Shown here: in pieces, positions 1 to 6,449 of the stretch
Layout: each line of letters begins with the position of its first letter
Numbering within the stretch: the first letter of the stretch is position 1
The notes under the pieces: generated by a model
Database searches by the model: none
Told to the model about the DNA's origin: nothing
Seen by the model: the letters and a program-made list of their open reading frames with translations, nothing else
Program-made: the position numbers and the translations under genes
Assembly: GCA_002358875.1 (NCBI GenBank)
Contig: DEPS01000175.1
Span: 57,315 to 73,775 of the forward strand
Reading direction: 5' to 3'
Origin: Lachnospiraceae bacterium UBA3386
Lineage (GTDB): Bacteria > Bacillota > Clostridia > Lachnospirales > Lachnospiraceae
Length of the DNA stretch: 16,461 nucleotides

Positions 1-1400
1 AAAGCAGGATTTGCTTCCATGCTGTTCCCGGAAGCATAATTTACGTCCAGGCCGTCCCCGAAAGAAGGAATTTGGGCAGATCTGGTTCCGGAAACAGGTT
101 TTCCGGTCGGGATGTCTCCCGAAGCAGAACGCTCATGAAAGACATTAAGGGAGCCGCTTCTACTGGCAGGAACCTTGTTTTCCGGATCGAAATTCCCATT
201 TGATAAAACTGCAGCCGACGGATCAAGAAGATCATGATATTCTTCGTCTCTGTACCTTTGCCGTCCGGGAGAAGGAAGCGTCAGGGCCGCATTGTTTTCC
301 TGCGGCAGAACCGTTATCTCGTGCAGATCTCTGTGTTTTGGGCCTGTCTTTCCTGCTCTTTTATCACGGGCAGAAAAGCCGCCCGCAGTGTGCCGGTTTT
401 TTCGCACTGACGCACCGTCCTGCTTTATAAGGCGCATGTCCTCGAGATCAAAATCTGATCCCTTCCTTTTTTTCACTGAGCTAAGGCGTGCCTGACGTTC
501 CTCACGGGCGGCCTGCCGTCTTAGCTGTGCATCCTCACGCCGGAGAATTCTCTGCGTCTGCCGCTCCAGCTCTTCTTCTTTTTCTCTCTCAAGCTCCTCC
601 AGCCTCATCTGCCGGTACTGCGCCCTCTGCTCAAAATAGCCGGGGCGGTCTTCCTCCTTTCGGGTCTCTATGAGCTTTCGCATCATGCCCGTTAAAGGAA
701 GCTGAAAAGCCAGGACGATCCCTATTACGCCAAGTCCCGCAAGAAGGACTGTCCCGACAACAGGGCCGAAAGCCCGGTTCAGAAACCAGGCGAAAGCTCC
801 TCCGGGAATGCCTCCTCCCGCATGATTTTTCATACAGGAATTGAACACAGCCAGAGGATCAAAGGGCGCTTCAATCAACTTTGTGCCATAAAAATGAAGC
901 TTCAGATGGGCCGCCGTCTGAATAACAAATATCAGAAGGAGCAGCGCCATCATCCTCCTGAAACGATCCCTGCCGCCTTTTTTGGAAAGGACCAGAAGGC
1001 AGTAGATAAACACATAGGCCGGGAGGATCCAGGCACCGATCCCGAAAAAGCCGAACAGGATGTTCGAAAGGGTCCTGCCGACACTGCCGCCGAATCCAAG
1101 AAGAGAAAGAAAAACAAAAGCGGTCATGACGAGCAGACAAATCAGCGCGACATCCATACGGATCTCCCGCTCCTTCTGTGCCCTGATCTGGATGGCTTTT
1201 TCCCTTGCTGCTGCCTGCCGGGTGTCAGTCTTATTCCTGGCCGGGGATGTGCGCTTTGCACTCTTTCCTTTTCCGGCAGTTCCCGAAGCGGCGCGCGTTA
1301 CGCCGGAAGCTTTTTTGGCCGTTCCGGTCGATCTTACTGAAGCCCCCGGCTTCCTCCGGACCGGGTTCCCGGCGCTTTTCTTTTTCTTTTTTTCTGCCAT
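1..1400 (-). CDS. ftsK: DNA translocase FtsK/SpoIIIE, N-terminal part (runs off the left edge)
   Basis: Septal DNA pump that moves chromosome ends through the closing division or sporulation septum. The frame is open from ATG at 1400 to the window edge (about 466 residues), so only the membrane and linker parts are present; the motor and gamma domains lie outside. Residues 1-80 are Lys/Arg/Ala-rich and cytoplasmic, starting MAEKKKKKSAG. Hydrophobic segments lie at about 84-103, 116-138, 150-166 and 212-232, matching the 4-TM FtsK N-domain. Residues 245-310 are a highly charged Glu/Arg stretch, probably helical, followed by a low-complexity Ser/Pro/Gly linker. The ribosome site GGTGGAG sits just after the TAG stop of the upstream small gene, 19 nt from this start, so the two are probably co-transcribed. 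FtsK is assigned from membrane topology, linker and context, since the ATPase is not visible. Confidence 0.85.
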   Translation of the reverse strand, partial: MAEKKKKKSAGNPVRRKPGASVRSTGTAKKASGVTRAASGTAGKGKSAKRTSPARNKTDTRQAAAREKAIQIRAQKEREIRMDVALICLLVMTAFVFLSLLGFGGSVGRTLSNILFGFFGIGAWILPAYVFIYCLLVLSKKGGRDRFRRMMALLLLIFVIQTAAHLKLHFYGTKLIEAPFDPLAVFNSCMKNHAGGGIPGGAFAWFLNRAFGPVVGTVLLAGLGVIGIVLAFQLPLTGMMRKLIETRKEEDRPGYFEQRAQYRQMRLEELEREKEEELERQTQRILRREDAQLRRQAAREERQARLSSVKKRKGSDFDLEDMRLIKQDGASVRKNRHTAGGFSARDKRAGKTGPKHRDLHEITVLPQENNAALTLPSPGRQRYRDEEYHDLLDPSAAVLSNGNFDPENKVPASRSGSLNVFHERSASGDIPTGKPVSGTRSAQIPSFGDGLDVNYASGNSMEANPA

Positions 1401-1419
1401 GCTTTATTTATACTCCACC

Positions 1420-1707
1420 CTAAAGGTCAAATTCATCATCTTCGTCGATTTCAAGATCAAAATGATCCTGTTCCTCAGGAATATCCCAATCGTCCGTAAG
1501 GTCGAATTCCATTCTGACATGAGGCCTGCGTTTGGGGACAGGCAGAGGATTTTTCAGAAATCGCTCTCCTGTGAAATCTCCGGAAAAAGACTGGTTCAGA
1601 CGGTCGCCGGAAGCTTCTTTTTTTGATTTTAAAGCGTCAGGGAAATCATATCCGGATGAACGCCTGCGGGATGCAGAGCCTGCATCAGTTGTTTTTTCGT
1701 CTTTCAT
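1420..1707 (-). CDS. Small acidic-tailed protein upstream of ftsK, function unknown
   Basis: A 95-residue soluble protein that I cannot assign to a named family. The first half is basic and Ser-rich. The middle has a Pro/basic segment (NPLPVPKRRPHVRMEF, residues about 53-68). The last 25 residues are very acidic and end in EIDEDDEFDL. There is no signal peptide or membrane segment, and it is probably largely disordered. ATG at 1707 is preceded by AGAAGG about 9 nt upstream, a credible ribosome site. The stop lies 19 nt before the ftsK start and its downstream bases supply the ftsK ribosome site, so a two-gene unit is likely. In related Firmicutes a TepA/ClpP-like gene often precedes ftsK; this protein is not that. 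A role with FtsK is inference from position only. Confidence 0.7.
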   Translation of the reverse strand: MKDEKTTDAGSASRRRSSGYDFPDALKSKKEASGDRLNQSFSGDFTGERFLKNPLPVPKRRPHVRMEFDLTDDWDIPEEQDHFDLEIDEDDEFDL

Positions 1708-1967
1708 GGTTTGAGCCTTCTATAGAATATTATGTCAGGGCCGTATGCATGTTTCCGGTTCAGGATCATCATATTTTGCGCGTCACGCACTGCGGCATGG
1801 GGTATAAGGTGGAATTCCCTCCCAAAATCACACAGAGCAGCCCCGCAAATAATGCAGGGCTGCTTTGCAATCGTTACGGTATCTGTTTTTTGAACGTGTG
1901 AAGGTCTTAAAAACAAATGTGCGGGACACGGTTAAAAGCCTCTGATGCCGTCCTTAAGGACAACAGA
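1708..1967. other. Intergenic region between yebC and the small ftsK-linked gene
   Basis: This 260-bp stretch has no convincing gene. It holds an 11-pair hairpin at 1836-1864 and a perfect 12-bp palindrome GTCCTTAAGGAC at 1950-1961 just after the yebC stop. AT-rich CATAATATTCTATAG on the minus strand near 1718-1733 could supply a -10 box for the ftsK unit, but I see no matching -35 at normal spacing. A 70-codon minus-strand reading frame overlapping the small gene has no family resemblance and is not called. Confidence 0.5.
1836..1864 (-). terminator. Hairpin downstream of yebC, possible terminator
   Basis: AGCAGCCC at 1836-1843 pairs with GGGCTGCT at 1857-1864, and three inner pairs give an 11-bp stem with a 7-nt loop. 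On the minus strand it is followed by GTGTGATTTT rather than a clean U-run, so termination strength is uncertain. Its place about 100 bp past the yebC stop and before the ftsK unit fits a terminator or attenuator. Confidence 0.5.
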
Positions 1968-2705
1968 TCAGTCATCTCCCTCGTCCCAGTTGTGGTAGAC
2001 GGCCTGGACATCGTCATCATCCTCGAGAATGTCCAGGATACGGCGGATCTGTTTGACTGCGTTCTCATCCTTGAGCGTCACATAATTCTGCGGGATCATG
2101 GTGACCTCGGCAGAAGCGATCTCGATCCCTGCCTCTTTGATCGCGTCCTTTACCGCATCAAAATCATCCTCCGAAGTGAGGACCTCAAAGCTGTCCTCTT
2201 CCTCCTTAATGTCCTCGGCACCTGCATCCAGTGCGATCATCATCAGATCGTCCGCGCTCAGGTCGCATTCCTCGCGGTCAATGATGATCTGACCACGTTT
2301 GTCAAACATAAAGGAAACACAGCCGGGCGTTCCGATATTTCCGGCTCCCTTGGCAAAGGCCGCGCGGACATTTGCTGCAGTGCGGTTCTGGTTGTCGGTG
2401 AGCGTGTCGACGATCACGGCAATGCCGGAGGGACCGTAGCCCTCGTAGGTATTATACTGATAATTGACATTTCCCACATCGCCGGCAGCTTTTTTGATGC
2501 CGCGCTCGATGGTATCGTTGGGAACGTTGTTGGATTTTGCCTTCTCAATGACCTTGGCAAGCTTATAGTTGTTGGAAGGATCCGGACCGCCTTCTTTTAC
2601 GGCGACTGCGATTTCTCTGCCGATAATGGTAAAGATTTTGCCCTTGGCAGCATCGTTCTTCTCTTTTTTGTGCTTAATATTCGCGAATTTCGAATGTCCT
2701 GACAT
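1968..2705 (-). CDS. yebC: YebC/TACO1 family protein
   Basis: A 245-residue member of the YebC/PmpR/TACO1 family, close to the usual length of about 240. It opens with the family signature MSGHSKFANIKHKKEKNDA and contains NNVPNDTIERGIKKA and the central YEGYGPSGIAV motif that define the three-domain fold. The C-terminus is acidic (ILEDDDDVQAVYHNWDE). The family was long annotated as transcriptional regulators. Later work supports a ribosome-associated role easing stalling on proline-rich stretches; the sequence alone does not choose between these. ATG at 2705 has GTGAGGA upstream, and a strong sigma-A promoter lies at 2777-2805 with a leader of about 65 nt. It appears to be monocistronic, separated from alr by a strong terminator. 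Confidence 0.95.
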   Translation of the reverse strand: MSGHSKFANIKHKKEKNDAAKGKIFTIIGREIAVAVKEGGPDPSNNYKLAKVIEKAKSNNVPNDTIERGIKKAAGDVGNVNYQYNTYEGYGPSGIAVIVDTLTDNQNRTAANVRAAFAKGAGNIGTPGCVSFMFDKRGQIIIDREECDLSADDLMMIALDAGAEDIKEEEDSFEVLTSEDDFDAVKDAIKEAGIEIASAEVTMIPQNYVTLKDENAVKQIRRILDILEDDDDVQAVYHNWDEGDD

Positions 2706-2776
2706 GATGGTTCCTCACTGTGTAACAACAATTAAAAATTGAAAAGCTTTCTAAGCCTGTAACTTGCGTGCCCTTA

Positions 2777-2805
2777 ACTATAACATCAGAAAGTGCATCC
2801 GTCAA
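2777..2805 (-). promoter_or_regulatory. Sigma-A promoter of yebC
   Basis: On the minus strand TTGACG (2800-2805) and TATAGT (2777-2782) are separated by exactly 17 bp, with the start expected near 2770. It sits in the gap between the alr terminator and yebC, pointing at yebC. Confidence 0.8.
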
Positions 2806-2890
2806 TGCCCGCCGGTTTATTAAACACAACTGGAAGTAATACTTAAAAAAGACTGTCATCCGGACATGATCCGGGCTGGCAAAGATACTT

Positions 2891-2937
2891 AAAAAACCGC
2901 TGTACAGGACCTTCCCGGTTCTGAACAGCGGTTTTTT
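2891..2937 (-). terminator. Strong intrinsic terminator after alr
   Basis: AAAAAACCGCTGT (2891-2903) pairs perfectly with ACAGCGGTTTTTT (2925-2937). A single mismatch is followed by further inner pairs (CAG/CTG and GACC/GGTT) and a 5-nt loop. The minus-strand product ends in six U residues. It closes the nnr-alr unit about 28 bp after the alr stop; being symmetric, it could work in both directions. Confidence 0.9.
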
Positions 2938-2964
2938 CTGTGTAAGTCTTTTATAACAGGGGAC

Positions 2965-4113
2965 TCAGCCGGTGAAAACGCGGGGAACACGGGGAGAGAT
3001 GCAGCAGGCGAGCTCATAGTTAAAGCGCCCGGACAGGCTTCCCAGATCTTCCATCGTGATCGTCTCGTTCCCGTCAGTCCCGATCAGAGTGACTTCATCT
3101 CCCTCGCGGACACCCTCTATACCGGAGACGTCGACCATCATCTGATCCATGCAGACACGTCCCCGTATGGGAGCTCTTCTGCCCCTGATCAGCACATAGC
3201 CCTTATTTGAAAGGCCCCGGGGATACCCGTCGCCGTAGCCTACCGGGATGGTGGCCAGCGTCTCTTCCCCTTTTGTCACATAAGTGCCCCCGTAGCTCAC
3301 CGGTGTCCCGGCAGGAAGGGTCTTGACATAGACGACATGCGAGTGGAGGGACATCACCGGCTTTAAGGGGACAGGCTCCCTGGGGACATCTTCCGAAGGC
3401 CAGAGACCGTACAGTGTGATCCCCGCTCGGACCATGTCGAAATTGGATTCCGGGAGCCGTATGATCCCGGCGCTGTTGGCGCAGTGCCGGATCGGGATCC
3501 GGAAACCCGTTTCCTGCTCGATTCGTGTGCAGAAATCCGTAAATTTTTTAAGCTGAGAAAGTGCGCTGTCTAGCTTAGTCTCGTCCGCCCGGGCAAAATG
3601 AGTGAAGATCCCTTCCAGAAAAACGCCGCCCTCCTTCTGCGCCGTGAGACATTTCTGAATAAAAGAAAGCCCCCTTTCATCAGGAGTAATGCCGATACGG
3701 CTCATGCCCGTGTCGACCGCCGCATGGATCCGTACAGGTTTTCCCGCTGCTTTTCCCGCCGCACAAAGCTCTTCCAGCATGTCTTCACGAAAACAGGCCG
3801 GCCTGATCTCCAGCCTGGCCAGGCGTTCATAGCAGGAAGGAAAAACATAACCCAGTATCAGGATCGGTTTTTTTATCCCGTCTTCCCGGAGCTCACAAGC
3901 TTCCTCAAAGGTCGCAACCGCAAACCCCCACAGATATGGCAGAGCCTCTATCCGGTGAGCGATCTCCAGGGCGCCGTGACCGTAGCCGTTTGTCTTGATC
4001 ACTGCAGTCATAAGAGTGCCTGGGGTAAGATTTTTGTGCATGCTCTCCATGTTGTAACATACCGAGGACAGGTCGATTTTGGCCCAGACCCTTTCATTTC
4101 CAGAATTATTCAT
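2965..4113 (-). CDS. alr: Alanine racemase, PLP-dependent
   Basis: Cytoplasmic enzyme that interconverts L- and D-alanine for peptidoglycan. The 382 residues match the usual 370-390. Lys40 in AVIKTNGYGHG is the PLP-binding lysine. The beta-barrel continues through HAAVDTGMSRIGI (about 130-142), THFARAD (171-177) and HCANSAG (210-216). The C-terminal domain brings the catalytic tyrosine, about Tyr274 in PVSYGGTY, and the VCMDQMMVDVS strand. It lies 57 bp after nnr in the same direction, with no clear terminator between, so it is probably transcribed from the nnr promoter. AGAGGAA lies 12 nt before the ATG, a slightly long spacing. The nnr-alr order is common in Firmicutes. No damage is seen. 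Confidence 0.97.
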   Translation of the reverse strand: MNNSGNERVWAKIDLSSVCYNMESMHKNLTPGTLMTAVIKTNGYGHGALEIAHRIEALPYLWGFAVATFEEACELREDGIKKPILILGYVFPSCYERLARLEIRPACFREDMLEELCAAGKAAGKPVRIHAAVDTGMSRIGITPDERGLSFIQKCLTAQKEGGVFLEGIFTHFARADETKLDSALSQLKKFTDFCTRIEQETGFRIPIRHCANSAGIIRLPESNFDMVRAGITLYGLWPSEDVPREPVPLKPVMSLHSHVVYVKTLPAGTPVSYGGTYVTKGEETLATIPVGYGDGYPRGLSNKGYVLIRGRRAPIRGRVCMDQMMVDVSGIEGVREGDEVTLIGTDGNETITMEDLGSLSGRFNYELACCISPRVPRVFTG

Positions 4114-4134
4114 TTTTATCTTGTTTTCCTCTTC

Positions 4135-4166
4135 TATAGTGATATTTGCTTATAGTAATATTTGCC
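4135..4166. repeat. 16-bp tandem repeat in the nnr-alr gap
   Basis: TATAGTGATATTTGCT (4135-4150) is followed directly by TATAGTAATATTTGCC (4151-4166), with two mismatches. It is AT-rich and lies just upstream of the alr ribosome site. It could contain a secondary -10 (TATAGA or TATAAG on the minus strand), but no -35 is evident. Confidence 0.6.
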
Positions 4167-4170
4167 GTTT

Positions 4171-6012
4171 TTATTCCCAGAAGGAGCTGTCCCTGAGGGC
4201 CTCTATAAGATCCCGTGCTGTCATCCCCTGTGCGCCATGAGATCTGCACGCGGCATCTCCGGCAAGCCCGTGCAGCCAGACGGCTGTGCATGCGGCATCA
4301 AAACCATAAAGTCCTGCATTCGGGATATCCTGAAGGGTCAGTTTCCATTGGGAGGATGCGGCAAAAGTGCCCTTTTCCAGGGACCGGGCCTGATTGGATC
4401 GCAGGTCCTCTTCTTTTTGCGGGCCTTTACGACGGGATCCGGCAAAGGACGCAAGCATTGCCGCTGTTATCCCCGTCAGTACATCCCCGCTTCCTGCTGT
4501 CGCCATGCCGCTGTTTCCGTTTGTGTTGAGATACAGGATGCAAGGGGACTCGCCTTTTCCGGAAAGAGCTTCCGGCCTGCTATCCTGACCTGGTACGGCC
4601 CCTTTTTTCCTCGTCTCTTCCGGACCATATCCCGGCATGGCGATCAGGGTGCGTGCGTCTTTGCAGATGACAGTACAATTGAGAAGATCAGCCTGGTCCT
4701 GAACGATCCTGCAGCGGTCCTTCAAGCATTCTTTGACCGTCGTCTGTGCAAGGGCGGCAAATTCCGCCAGGTGGGGAGTCAGAATGCAGGGAACTGATCC
4801 GGGACGCGAGGCAAGCTTTGTGCGAAGGGCTTTAAAAACCGCCAGTAGACGGATGGCATCAGCGTCCAGAACGAGCCCGCGCAGTGAGTTTTTATGATTC
4901 ACATATTCAAGGATCTGGTCCAGGATCATTTCAGCCGCCTCGTCCCTGCCCATGCCCGGCCCGGCCGCGGCGATGTCGGCCCAGTCCAGAGAATTCTGGA
5001 TTTTTTTTGAAATATCTGCGGGTGTCTCATCCTCCGACCATGTTTCCAGAAGCGCTTCAGGCAGCATCTGCTGCACGATGACCCGGTTTGATTCATGGGT
5101 GAAAAGCTTAACCATTCCCGCTCCTGAAGCCATGCAGGCGTGCGCCGCAAGGATCGCCGCACCGCACATACCCCGTCTGCCCGCAGCGATCAGGATCTTG
5201 CCGAAGGTTCCCTTGTTACCGCCCGGATCTCTGGCAGGCAGCAGATCACAAGGCCGTTCTCCTGACATGGTGAACATACCCGGTCTGTTTTTAAAAGAGA
5301 CAGGCGTGATTCCGATCATTGCAAGATGGCATGTTCCTGCATAGTAAGCACCCGGATACAGGAAATGGCCCCTTTTATAAAAAGCAAACGTTCTCGTCTC
5401 ATCGCATCGGACAGCGCAGCCCATCACACTCCCGTCGTCGGAGGAAATTCCCGAAGGGATGTCCACGGCGACGACATAGACCCCATATTTTTCCCGAAGG
5501 CTGTTGATCGCCTGCACGGCCAGTGCCGCTTCGCCCTCAAGAGGCCTGGACAGGCCGGTCCCGAATAGTCCGTCTATGATTATGGACGGAGCGGATACAG
5601 GTGCTACGGACAGGCCGGTCCCGAATAAGCCGTCGATGAAACGGGATAAAGAGGGATTTTCCTGCTGATCCTGATGAAATATATCCACCTTTTTTCCATA
5701 GTTTGCGAGAATTTTTTCCTGCACGGCAAAGCTGCTGTCGGAAGATACCTTTCCTGACAGCCTGATAAAATTCACATCAAAACCGCCTTCCAAAAGGATC
5801 CTTCCTGCCGCGAGCGCGTCCGCTCCGTTGTTTCCCCTCCCGGCAAAAGCCAGAACAGGACCGCGGCAGCCTCTCTTTTCCAGATACGCCTCGACGCCAT
5901 CCGCTACAGATAGCGCTGCCCTCTCCATCAGCACGAGGGATGGGATTCCGACGATCTCCGAAGTCCGCGCGTCACACGCCGCCATCTCGGTCCCGGTCAA
6001 TATATACTGCAT
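4171..6012 (-). CDS. nnr: Bifunctional NAD(P)H-hydrate epimerase / ADP-dependent NAD(P)H-hydrate dehydratase
   Basis: Repairs damaged NADHX and NADPHX. The N-terminal YjeF domain (about residues 1-215) epimerises R and S forms; the C-terminal kinase-like domain (about 225-613) dehydrates the S form using ADP. Visible motifs are GRGNNGADALAAGRIL in the epimerase, DGLFGTGLSRPLEGE, VAVDIPSGISSDDG, GPGMGRDEA and NTNGNSGMATAGSGDVLTG with the catalytic Asp near 510. ATG at 6012 is chosen because GGAGG precedes it by 7 nt and the family begins M-x-Y-L-x-T; an in-frame GTG at 6027 has no such site. At 613 residues it exceeds the usual 500 or so. The excess comes from a 20-residue duplication and two hydrophilic inserts in the dehydratase half (roughly before NTNGNSG and after LASFAG). 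First gene of the unit with alr. Confidence 0.94.
   Translation of the reverse strand: MQYILTGTEMAACDARTSEIVGIPSLVLMERAALSVADGVEAYLEKRGCRGPVLAFAGRGNNGADALAAGRILLEGGFDVNFIRLSGKVSSDSSFAVQEKILANYGKKVDIFHQDQQENPSLSRFIDGLFGTGLSVAPVSAPSIIIDGLFGTGLSRPLEGEAALAVQAINSLREKYGVYVVAVDIPSGISSDDGSVMGCAVRCDETRTFAFYKRGHFLYPGAYYAGTCHLAMIGITPVSFKNRPGMFTMSGERPCDLLPARDPGGNKGTFGKILIAAGRRGMCGAAILAAHACMASGAGMVKLFTHESNRVIVQQMLPEALLETWSEDETPADISKKIQNSLDWADIAAAGPGMGRDEAAEMILDQILEYVNHKNSLRGLVLDADAIRLLAVFKALRTKLASRPGSVPCILTPHLAEFAALAQTTVKECLKDRCRIVQDQADLLNCTVICKDARTLIAMPGYGPEETRKKGAVPGQDSRPEALSGKGESPCILYLNTNGNSGMATAGSGDVLTGITAAMLASFAGSRRKGPQKEEDLRSNQARSLEKGTFAASSQWKLTLQDIPNAGLYGFDAACTAVWLHGLAGDAACRSHGAQGMTARDLIEALRDSSFWE
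5548..5637 (-). repeat. Partial internal duplication within nnr, 60-bp period
   Basis: GGACAGGCCGGTCCCGAATA occurs identically at 5548-5567 and 5608-5627, exactly 60 bp apart. The homology extends about 12 bp further with three mismatches. In the protein it doubles IDGLFGTGLS at residues 126-135 and 146-155 (counted from ATG 6012). The second protein copy, followed by RPLEGE, is the family-like one; the first is followed by VAPVSAPS. Confidence 0.9.
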
Positions 6013-6104
6013 AGAAATCCTCCGCACGCCCTAAAGCAGGTGTTATCAGTCCCGGTTACCTGTTCCTTCAACAACCTGTCCTTACTTAGTTCCAATACAA
6101 GGAT

Positions 6105-6133
6105 ATTATAGCGAATAGGTTTCGTGATAGCAA
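6105..6133 (-). promoter_or_regulatory. Sigma-A promoter of nnr-alr
   Basis: On the minus strand TTGCTA (6128-6133) and a perfect TATAAT (6105-6110) are spaced by 17 bp. The leader to the nnr ATG is about 85 nt. Nothing else nearby explains transcription of the pair. Confidence 0.85.
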
Positions 6134-6262
6134 TAAATATTTTTAAAATAAATACCGTGTATACAGATTCATAACGGGTACAATTTCCGCATTAGTTTAG
6201 GCCTGCTAAAAAAGCTGGCAACCAAAAATTGTATTTGCCGGTCATGGTGATTATGCTGCCGG

Positions 6263-6307
6263 TTCATTGTACCGAAGTATCTTCATTGTACCGCAGTATC
6301 TTCATTG
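6263..6307 (+). repeat. 19-bp tandem repeat upstream of the ABC-F promoter
   Basis: TTCATTGTACCGAAGTATC (6263-6281) and TTCATTGTACCGCAGTATC (6282-6300) differ at one base. A third partial unit, TTCATTG (6301-6307), runs into the -35 box. The 19-bp period is near two helical turns, so a protein could bind repeated sites on one face. The array is enclosed by a 9-bp inverted repeat. Confidence 0.85.
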
Positions 6308-6333
6308 ACATAATCACGGATTCCGATTAAACT
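6305..6333 (+). promoter_or_regulatory. Probable promoter of the ABC-F gene
   Basis: A perfect TTGACA (6305-6310) is followed after 17 bp by TAAACT (6328-6333), a 4/6 match to the -10 consensus. The expected start near 6340 gives a leader of about 110 nt. The -35 overlaps the third partial unit of the tandem repeat. Confidence 0.6.
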
Positions 6334-6356
6334 AAAAATTCCGGCCGGGGCAGTTG

Positions 6357-6395
6357 ATGAGAAAATTACGTGAGCGATGCCGCAGGCTGTCATGA
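6357..6395 (+). CDS. Possible 12-codon leader peptide before the ABC-F gene
   Basis: ATG at 6357 opens a short frame, MRKLRERCRRLS, ending TGA at 6395, inside the predicted leader and 54 nt before the ABC-F ATG. Five of its 12 residues are arginine and one is lysine. The ribosome site is weak (GGGGCAG region). Short Arg-rich leaders control some ABC-F and macrolide-resistance genes by ribosome stalling, but a chance frame of this size is quite possible. Confidence 0.25.
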   Translation: MRKLRERCRRLS

Positions 6396-6449
6396 AAACA
6401 ATCGTTATTTTGCAAATCTTGATCTTTTTTTATAACATGGAGCATTTTC

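Larger units (their letters stand above)
6013..6449. other. Divergent regulatory region between nnr and the ABC-F gene
   Basis: This is 437 bp without a normal-sized gene, and AT-rich on its left side. It contains the nnr promoter (6105-6133, minus), a TGTATACA palindrome at 6158-6165, and a 9-bp inverted repeat (GTGATTATG at 6247-6255, CATAATCAC at 6309-6317) enclosing 19-bp tandem repeats. It also contains a plus-strand promoter (6305-6333) and a possible 12-codon leader reading frame (6357-6395). No tRNA or known riboswitch was recognised. Confidence 0.7.

Noticed and set aside
1704..1916. 70-codon minus-strand frame upstream of the small acidic gene
   Set aside because: It spans the yebC downstream hairpin, has no motif, overlaps the start of the better-supported small gene and lacks a ribosome site.
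1917..2702. 261-codon plus-strand open frame covering yebC
   Set aside because: It is an antisense shadow of yebC, a fully conserved family protein; the frame has no recognisable motif or ribosome site.
4162..4797. 211-codon plus-strand open frame over the end of nnr
   Set aside because: Antisense to the conserved dehydratase domain, Cys/Arg-rich without motif, and no ribosome site.
6255..6281. Possible tRNA T-arm (GGTTCATTGTACC)
   Set aside because: The loop lacks the TTCRANY pattern, there are no D- or anticodon arms, and the segment is part of the 19-bp tandem repeat.
6263..6307. CRISPR-like array
   Set aside because: The units are directly adjacent, with no spacers and no cas genes in the window.
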